This document shows positions 61,596 to 64,000 of a stretch of 64,000 nt of DNA, in pieces. Source of the stretch: Enoplolaimus lenunculus (lineage: Eukaryota; Nematoda; Enoplea; Enoplida; Thoracostomopsidae); NCBI GenBank assembly GCA_030248215.1, contig JASANG010002537.1, positions 124,001-188,000 of the forward strand, written 5' to 3'. The position numbers were made by a program, and so were the translations under genes. The notes under the pieces are model-generated. The model had not been told where the DNA came from. It was given only the letters and a program-made list of their open reading frames with translations, and did not search any database. The stretch's first letter is position 1, and every line of letters starts with the position of its first letter.

Positions 61596-64000
61596 TATTA
61601 ATAATAATAACAACAATAATAATTAGCTTGCCTTTGAATTTTGATTCATAGCCGCAATCAAATCCGTAATTGCAGTTATGAATTTTCGTTGAGGCGAGGA
61701 CAGCTTTCGGACAACTTTAGTTGGATGCGGTGGTGCATCCGACAGTTCCTCACAATCGTGTTCCTGGTATGAGTTTGTTGCAAACAGAGATTCAAATATA
61801 TTTAGACACAAACGACCAACGGATGGACATGGATTGAAGTTCAAGTGGAATTTGTGCTTCGTAAGAGTGACATAGCCACGAACGATATCAATTTGTTGAG
61901 AAATATCTAGCGTGTTGTTATTAGTGAACAGCTCCGTTCCGATATTCGGAAATTTGAATTTCGTACTGGTTTCTATTTCAATTTTGTTACAAAACGCTAT
62001 TTTTAGATGTGGCGGTAGCTTGTCTCTCAGCAAAACCAACAGACGATCGCGCGCAGATGCAAACTCGACTGTGCTAGATGCCAATATGTCGGAAATTAAA
62101 GATATCGGTTGAAATACAACGTGAATCACAAAAGCCCAAAGTGGACTACAAGGTTCCCATAAACGAGGACCCGTTGTAGTTTCCAGTCGCGTCAACCCAA
62201 ATTTATCCACAAAACAAGCAATCAGCTGCATTACTCGCATCACTAGCTTGACCCTTGATGTTTCAAATTGTTTCATAACAGGATAAGGAACAAAACTGTC
62301 ACTCAGATCCGCTTTAGCATTATGTTGGCTGCTCGCCAATATACTTTCAACCAAATCGGCAAAAGGTTGACGAATACAGTTTGAGGAAAACCAAAGTATT
62401 GCTTTTATCACTTTCGACCCAGCTTCTGGTTTCAGCAAGCTTTCAACATCCGATAAATCTTTCAGCATAACAAAACAATAACAATCGACTGCAGCCATTA
62501 CATCGCTCATCAAATCGCCAACCCTACGTATAATTTCTGGTGTCGATAACCCGGCATTCAACGTTTTATCTAAAAATTCATCAAAATTCTTGCAGCGAGA
62601 TATTCCTCTCCCAGAGCGAGCAGCAAGAGCCTCCTCCTGACCAGCTGATTCAAAAACATTCACCAACCATTTTTCTCCAAGTTGCTTCACTTTGCCAGCA
62701 ATGTACGCATTCACTGATGACGTTCCCTTTAAATACGGGCAAAACGCTTCCAACATCTCCATTACTTTCATTCTCATTGCAACCTCAGGTTGGCCAATCC
62801 TGCTTAGCAACCAATCTACCGTAGTAGCTAAACTAGCATTATTACAATGAAGTGGTCGTAGACGATTTGAATTATCAGCTAAAAAGACTGTTGCTTTCTT
62901 TGTAATAATACGTATTAAGTGATCTAACGCCGTGGTCAGTTCTTTCGTTGTGCCTACGGCATCACTGTCCCTGTCAGAAAGCACAAGAGCGTTTGTAAAA
63001 TCGACCAGCAACGCTAAACTATACGCATCCCAAATCACTGGCTCTTCTCGAAATTGTACATATATCGAATTGAATGTCACCGCAGCGCCCAGTCGCTTAA
63101 ACGGATTCGGATGTGCTGCATAACAAGAAATGTTACGCATTAAAGTGTGACACCGATCAGCTGCGGATACACCACGTGGAACATTGCCAGATATGACCGA
63201 GGGAGATTGTTTTATGGACCAAGACACAAACTCATTCAAACATTTTGCGCTGAAACGCCGCAATGCAACGTTCGACTCGTTCATAACTTCGGTCATTAAA
63301 AAATCGAGAAGCAATTTCGCTTCCATATTATCGACACCAACAAAACTTGTAAACCAGTGAATCATTTGAAGCACTAACGGTGCAAAAATTTGACGACCGA
63401 TCTAAAATAAAATAATTTGGTAGTCAAACAAGACAATACTGTTTCACTACGTAAACTTCATCCAATAAAAGCAAAGCTTTTAATGATATAAAATTAATTT
63501 TGCTCTTAAACAGGTTCTGCTATACGTCTTTTCATTTTCTTGATTACACCCAGTGTAATAACCCAATTTGAACAACGCGGCTCAATATGCACCCTTGTTT
63601 CTGCTACAAATACAGACACTTAACATACACCACAACAACAACAATCGAAAAGATTGCCAACACGCTGTAACGTTCTTTTATACAAAATTTCAATGCGGAC
63701 TTCCGTCTGTTACAAACTGAAAATATTCCTAAAAACCCTGTACAAAACCACCAAGAAAATGATGTTTGAATGCTAAATACTCGTTTGGCTGCACACCTGA
63801 TTCCAACTTAATAATTATTACCTCGTCCACATCACACGCCAACGTCATCAACGCTGGAAATATATGCGACAAAATCTTTGTTCGTGAACACAATTTGCTT
63901 GTAACATTTTGTACCGTTGAAGAACCAATTAAATACAACACTAGTGAATGTAGCAATTCACATGCAGACGTTTTAGTTTGCAAATCGCTCGACGACACAG
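20028..64000 (-). CDS. PRKDC: DNA-dependent protein kinase catalytic subunit (DNA-PKcs), 58 exons placed, 5' part outside window
   Basis: This giant PI3K-related kinase is recruited by Ku to DNA double-strand breaks for end joining. Exons in coding order: 64000-63822, 63401-61632, 60960-60713, 60546-60405, 60218-60132, 59621-59308, 58818-58608, 58080-57899, 57465-57315, 56987-56931, 56647-56324, 56139-56002, 55650-55519, 55313-55170, 54896-54745, 54584-54495 (weak), 54399-54265, 53819-53693, 53327-53191, 52803-52642, 52320-52147, 51842-51753, 51469-51259, 50775-50622, 50494-50318, 50072-49881, 49495-49364, 49063-48872, 47535-47448, 47260-47128, 46197-46059, 45518-45435, 44511-44416, 43697 (or 43718)-43566, 43296-43198, 42625-42520, 42417-42405 (weak), 41950-41882, 41325-41148, 40690-40528, 40279-40095, 39861-39744, 39222-38990, 33620-33498, 33307-33228, 32894-32807, 32616-32517, 32187-32126, 31877-31818, 31283-31062, 28658-28438, 26227-26144, 25862-25716, 25473-25272, 23394-23206, 22104-21965, 20490-20327, 20089-20028. 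Phases agree throughout the firm exons. The product follows vertebrate DNA-PKcs from about residue 700 to its end. Confidence 0.93.
20668..21422. mobile_element. GAGCGAAGC-family element, copy 1 (PRKDC last-but-one intron region)
   Basis: It starts ATTGAGCGAAGCTCGGAG and ends CGAGTTTCGCTCAAT, a short inverted terminal repeat. Inside the left end is the conserved block GTCCGTCCGTCTGTCCG and a GAACGGCTGAACCGATTTTG segment. The rest is a tandem array of diverged 155-175-bp units, each containing a variant of CTAATTTGCATAATT. It lies in the intron between 20490 and 21965. The superfamily is unknown. Confidence 0.65.
21965..26227 (-). CDS. PRKDC: PRKDC kinase catalytic C-lobe exons (part of PRKDC)
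   Basis: Five exons: 26227-26144 (LGLIEFVPN, human LGLIEWLEN), 25862-25716, 25473-25272, 23394-23206 and 22104-21965. Exon 25473-25272 holds the catalytic loop GIGDRHLSNLM and the metal-binding GIDFGYAFG. Human has GIDFGHAFG, so only the histidine after DFG differs, and the enzyme should be active. Exon 23394-23206 reads FLPVNELVPFRMTRQMIN and VFVKEPSVDW (human FLPVPELMPFRLTRQFIN, VFVKEPSFDW). Exon 22104-21965 reads NVWFPKQKIDVASRKLDGDN, matching NWYPRQKICYAKRKLAGAN. The activation-loop-side segment in 25862-25716 is diverged from vertebrates. Confidence 0.95.
22302..23056 (-). mobile_element. hAT-superfamily element with 8-bp target duplication
   Basis: The element is bounded by TTCAACAT on both sides (22294-22301 and 23057-23064), an 8-bp target-site duplication typical of hAT. 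Its ends are CAGTGATGTGCGG and, inverted, CACGGATGGGCGG. On the - strand, about 22790-22990 encodes LAREYLRISPTNTDCERLWS and LRNRITLRLPKFLFLNGNL, the C-terminal hAT dimerisation region (compare SERVFSTAG...RNRL...FLNKNL). The rest of the transposase is missing, so this is a non-autonomous deletion derivative. It sits in the PRKDC intron 21966-23205, in sense with the gene. GAGACCGAGACC-rich subterminal repeats are prominent. Confidence 0.82.
23691..24614. mobile_element. 924-bp element with ~220-bp inverted arms, TA target site
   Basis: The left arm (23691-23912) begins GGTAAAAGTGCCCCTAG. The right arm (24398-24614) is its reverse complement with few differences and ends CTAGGGGCACTTTTACC. 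TA flanks both ends (23689-23690, 24615-24616). The inner boundaries of the arms read CATATGGGCCCAAGG and CCTTGGGCCCATATG. The roughly 490-bp middle has no coding potential. It lies in a PRKDC intron between the two halves of the kinase C-lobe. Confidence 0.82.
26411..26831. mobile_element. MITE containing a 24-bp GC-rich minisatellite
   Basis: Inverted ends CAGTCACGGACAGAATTA and TAATTCTGTCCGTGACTG, with TA on both sides (26409-26410, 26832-26833), define the element. Its interior (about 26440-26780) is a tandem array of units close to CGCGACTGCGACCGCGGTTC, roughly 24 bp long. These open frames encode apparent 8-residue repeats on either strand; they are not genes. The base composition contrasts sharply with the AT-rich surroundings. 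Confidence 0.78.
27945..28226. mobile_element. hAT-related fragment, opposite orientation to 22302-23056
   Basis: The segment is a diverged reverse-complement relative of about 22560-22760 of the hAT element (shared themes: TTTTATTGTGACAAAGCAC, TTTCGCGTTTAAA and GGCATCGTGT). It ends GAAACCGCCCATCCCTG, a hAT-like terminus matching GGATGGGCGG. A third fragment with GAGACC motifs lies near 58257-58420. Confidence 0.55.
28438..31283 (-). CDS. PRKDC: PRKDC FRB/kinase N-lobe exons (part of PRKDC)
   Basis: Two exons, 31283-31062 and 28658-28438. The first encodes YSPWLAEF, PGQYCGKRKPMPEYHVKIRG and ends FDGR; the human counterpart is [20 protein letters not shown] FDER. The second begins ITNMASLRMPRKV and contains YLVKGGEDLRQDARIMEIF, carrying the ATP-contacting lysine and the family's GGEDLRQD signature, then IQTYQVIPMTTK. 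The intron between them is 2.4 kb and carries a foldback repeat. A decayed copy of the 5' part of exon 31283-31062 lies just upstream, at 31485-31625. Confidence 0.95.
29040..30965. repeat. Foldback-like repeat: inverted arms made of ~58-bp tandem units
   Basis: The left arm (about 29076-29475) consists of tandem units resembling AAATCTGAAGCGTAGGTTTT followed by GTTTGGAAAACGG and a TTTTCCTGGTTGGTAG segment. The right arm (about 30510-30965) contains the same unit inverted (TACCAACCCAGGGAAAACT, AAACAAAACCTATGCTTCAG). About 1 kb of unrelated sequence separates them, including a GGAGCGTAGCC MITE at 30222-30376. The whole structure lies within the PRKDC intron 28659-31061. The outer edges are fuzzy. 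Confidence 0.65.
30222..30376. mobile_element. Short MITE, relative of 19379-19517
   Basis: Begins GGAGCGTAGCCAGGG and ends CCTGAATAGGCC, with an internal CCTCTTCGAAATT shared with the copy at 19379. It is nested inside the foldback repeat. Confidence 0.55.
31485..31625 (-). pseudogene. Decayed duplicate of a PRKDC exon start and its acceptor
   Basis: The stretch is a tandem, diverged copy of about 31247-31390, which contains the intron end and first part of PRKDC exon 31283-31062. On the - strand the copy still shows an acceptor-like CTTAG followed by a stretch related to TTTGACAACGTACGCGATCT. It is one base shorter there, so it would shift frame, and no matching remainder of the exon follows. 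It is a partial exon duplication that splicing must ignore. Confidence 0.6.
31818..49063 (-). CDS. PRKDC: PRKDC FAT-domain exons (part of PRKDC)
   Basis: About 22 exons encode the FAT helical repeats that clamp the kinase. Anchors: GIFCKKLTPQ preceded by LYRSLNEFDQVR (46059-46197; human LYRSIGEYDVLRGIF), HSKELALWHITRLEYETAAW (43198-43296; human [20 protein letters not shown]), WTNNMPDAN (41882-41950; human WTNRYPDAK), FAEFCDQILR (39744-39861; human LADFCDQQLR) and LDWISQMVALVDKPEG (33498-33620; human ISWISHMVALLDKDQ). The intron between 38989 and 33621 (5.4 kb) is the longest in the window. A 13-bp exon at 42405-42417 is needed to reconcile phases between 42520 and 41950. Confidence 0.87.
32204..32300. 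repeat. (AAT)n microsatellite
   Basis: Nearly uninterrupted AAT repeats, ending just upstream (in + coordinates) of PRKDC exon 32517-32616. Confidence 0.9.
33621..38989 (-). other. PRKDC: Longest PRKDC intron (5.4 kb)
   Basis: Between FAT exons 38990-39222 and 33498-33620. The two join in phase 0 to give FAEE-AKSVPEW, matching the human MTKE-ISSVPCW order, so no exon is missing between them. Contents: a TTAGGC-rich tract (about 35075-35215), a CCGGAG-rich patch (about 36110-36190), exon-like open segments at 37101-37708 of unknown identity, and a short duplicated tract with TACACATTGCGCAAGAAA at about 38450 and 38508. Confidence 0.7.
45118..45388. mobile_element. 271-bp MITE with GTGTGAATGA ends
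   Basis: Inverted ends AAGCTTCATTCAGTTTATTC/CACATGTG and CACGTGTGAATGAGGCTTTG. Internal motifs such as GAGAACTCGCAGCTGC on the left and GAGTTCTCGCTTC on the right are also inverted, so the whole element can fold. It lies 47 bp from PRKDC exon 45435-45518. A related tract occurs at 7885-7990. Confidence 0.6.
45929..45966. repeat. Perfect short hairpin
   Basis: AGTAGTATACACCC and GGGTGTATACTACT form a 14-bp stem around a short loop containing CCCTTAGG. It lies in a PRKDC intron with no clear mobile-element context and may be the tip of a degraded inverted-repeat element. Confidence 0.6.
46632..47018. mobile_element. GAGCGAAGC-family element, short copy
   Basis: Starts ATTGAGCAAAGCTCGGAC and ends AGTTTCGCCTCGCTCAAT, with about one internal unit. 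It lacks most of the tandem array seen in the copies at 20668 and 47768 and lies in the PRKDC intron between 46197 and 47128. Confidence 0.6.
47768..48689. mobile_element. GAGCGAAGC-family element with ~4-5 tandem units
   Basis: Starts ATTGAGCGAAGCTCG. Five occurrences of a variant of CTAATATGCAAATTAGC begin near 47802, 47957, 48111, 48285 and 48457, giving unit lengths of 155, 154, 174 and 172 bp. The right end contains GGACGGACAGACGGACATCC and CTTCGCGAAACTCCGAGC and runs straight into an (AAT)n tract. It has the opposite orientation to 20668-21422. Just outside the left end, CGTAGTGGGACTACAT matches the outside of copy 1's end, so the true element extends a few tens of bases further. Confidence 0.7.
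48690..48767. repeat. (AAT)n microsatellite at the end of a mobile element
   Basis: About 26 AAT units directly abut the GAGCGAAGC-family element and lie about 100 bp from PRKDC exon 48872-49063. Confidence 0.9.
49364..50775 (-). CDS. PRKDC: PRKDC region carrying the SQ/TQ cluster (part of PRKDC)
   Basis: Four exons. The first two encode a flexible segment with LLSQ, TSQL, ATQL and GSQH motifs, followed by YDWLTGSTYDTF, which matches FDWLTGSSTDP of human DNA-PKcs. In vertebrates this is where the ABCDE autophosphorylation cluster controls release from DNA ends, so conservation of S/T-Q sites is informative. The next exons give LYREYRTGDFPDICIKYKDI (human [20 protein letters not shown]), the start of the FAT-proximal helical region. 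Confidence 0.9.
51259..60960 (-). CDS. PRKDC: PRKDC middle HEAT solenoid exons (part of PRKDC)
   Basis: Twenty-one exons encode the circular-cradle HEAT repeats. Clear anchors: YNCASALLIA (57315-57465; human YNCAISVICC), MSSQYLNDSSLSSQS (56324-56647; human MSSLSYLADSTLSEE), WMGPLLCFLTSG (55170-55313; human WLSPLLQLAASE), YREHYATAAEVMGV (53693-53819; human YKEVYAAAAEVLGL), SLCLDIAQRIVAKL (52147-52320) and LFLELTANSPDYN (51259-51469; human FLLEMTSMSPDYP). Exon 56002-56139 ends at a GC donor (CAG then GCAAGC). Exon 54495-54584 fits by phase but aligns poorly and is the weakest of the set. Intron lengths here are mostly 150-600 bp. Confidence 0.88.
53425..53640. repeat. Tandem duplication (~110 bp) beside a PRKDC exon
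   Basis: Two diverged units share CAACACAAAATCTAAAAATC, AGAAAGTTTT and AGTCCAAC motifs. They end about 50 bp from exon 53693-53819. Confidence 0.7.
53895..54023. mobile_element. GAGCGAAGC-family fragment
   Basis: Contains the family's GTGGATGTCCGTCCGTTCGTCC block and ends AACGAGCTTCGCTCAAT. The tandem units are absent, so this is a strongly shortened copy in a PRKDC intron. Confidence 0.55.
57594..57718. repeat. Compound trinucleotide microsatellite
   Basis: AAT, ACG, AAC and ACA runs in succession. Long open frames across it are low-complexity artefacts. Confidence 0.9.
61492..61622. repeat. (AAC)n/(AAT)n microsatellite next to a GC splice donor
   Basis: The array ends only about 9 bp from the 3' end of the 1770-bp PRKDC exon, just inside the intron. 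Length changes here would fall within the donor neighbourhood of a GC-AG intron. Confidence 0.9.
61632..63401 (-). CDS. PRKDC: PRKDC large HEAT-repeat exon (1770 bp) (part of PRKDC)
   Basis: The longest PRKDC exon here, 590 codons in phase 0 at both ends. After the acceptor the frame reads through LQMIHWFTSFVG, which parallels LQLVHWFTNN of the human protein. It continues through VSWSIKQ, then YAAHPNPFKRLGAAVTFNSI (human [20 protein letters not shown]). Helical HEAT-type sequence fills the rest, part of the N-terminal solenoid that cradles Ku and DNA. The donor is GC rather than GT (coding AAG then GCAAGC), and a microsatellite begins only a few bases into the intron. In most vertebrates this region is split among many exons, so intron loss is plausible. 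The next upstream exon (63822-64000) ends LACDVDE, matching LACDVDQ. Confidence 0.9.

Noticed and set aside
1-64000. Retroviral, LTR or Polinton-type elements
   Set aside because: No reverse transcriptase, integrase, capsid or long terminal repeat was recognised; all mobile DNA I can name is of inverted-repeat DNA-transposon type or unclassified.
1-64000. tRNA, rRNA and CRISPR arrays
   Set aside because: I saw no cloverleaf with A/B boxes, no rRNA sequence and no regular spacer-repeat array. The tandem repeats present are satellites within transposons.

Overview
The window is AT-rich animal nuclear DNA. It shows spliced genes with mostly short introns (about 100-600 bp, a few of 2-5 kb) and GT-AG splice sites, and it is dense in short inverted-repeat DNA transposons, tandem repeats and (AAT)n/(AAC)n microsatellites. 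A near-complete DNA-PKcs gene excludes bacteria, fungi, nematodes and Drosophila. A tunicate (Ciona-like) or similar marine invertebrate is my best guess, but that is inference.

Layout: (1) 879-7028, + strand: the C-terminal half of a SCAP-like protein (last membrane helix plus WD40 repeats) in seven exons whose phases all agree. (2) 7029-12686: about 5.6 kb without a gene I can support, filled with transposon relics. (3) 12687-16973, + strand: one uninterrupted 1428-codon reading frame. It joins an SLC35/TPT-type nucleotide-sugar-transporter-like membrane domain, an extra membrane helix, a degenerate glycosyltransferase-like segment and an intact-looking GT32 (A4GALT/alpha-4-GlcNAc-transferase type) domain. 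This is the most unusual object in the window. (4) 16974-20027: transposon-rich spacer between convergent genes. (5) 20028-64000, - strand: the gene for the DNA-dependent protein kinase catalytic subunit (PRKDC), from a HEAT-repeat exon cut by the right window edge to the FATC tail. I resolved 58 exons by hand, most with mutually consistent phases and recognisable alignment to the vertebrate protein.

PRKDC appears functional: the kinase lysine motif, the GIGDRH catalytic loop, the DFG motif and the FATC end are all present. Two introns use GC-AG ends, one exon may be only 13 bp, one intron holds a decayed duplicate of an exon start, and a TA-flanked MITE lies 8 bp beyond the stop codon. Its introns carry a 755-bp hAT element with 8-bp target duplications, a 924-bp element with about 220-bp inverted arms, a MITE filled with a GC-rich 24-bp minisatellite, a 1.9-kb foldback with tandem-repeat arms, and copies of a family that carries 155-175-bp tandem repeats. 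I saw no reverse transcriptase, LTR, viral gene, tRNA, rRNA or CRISPR array. All alignments were made from memory of the protein families, so identity values are not given.
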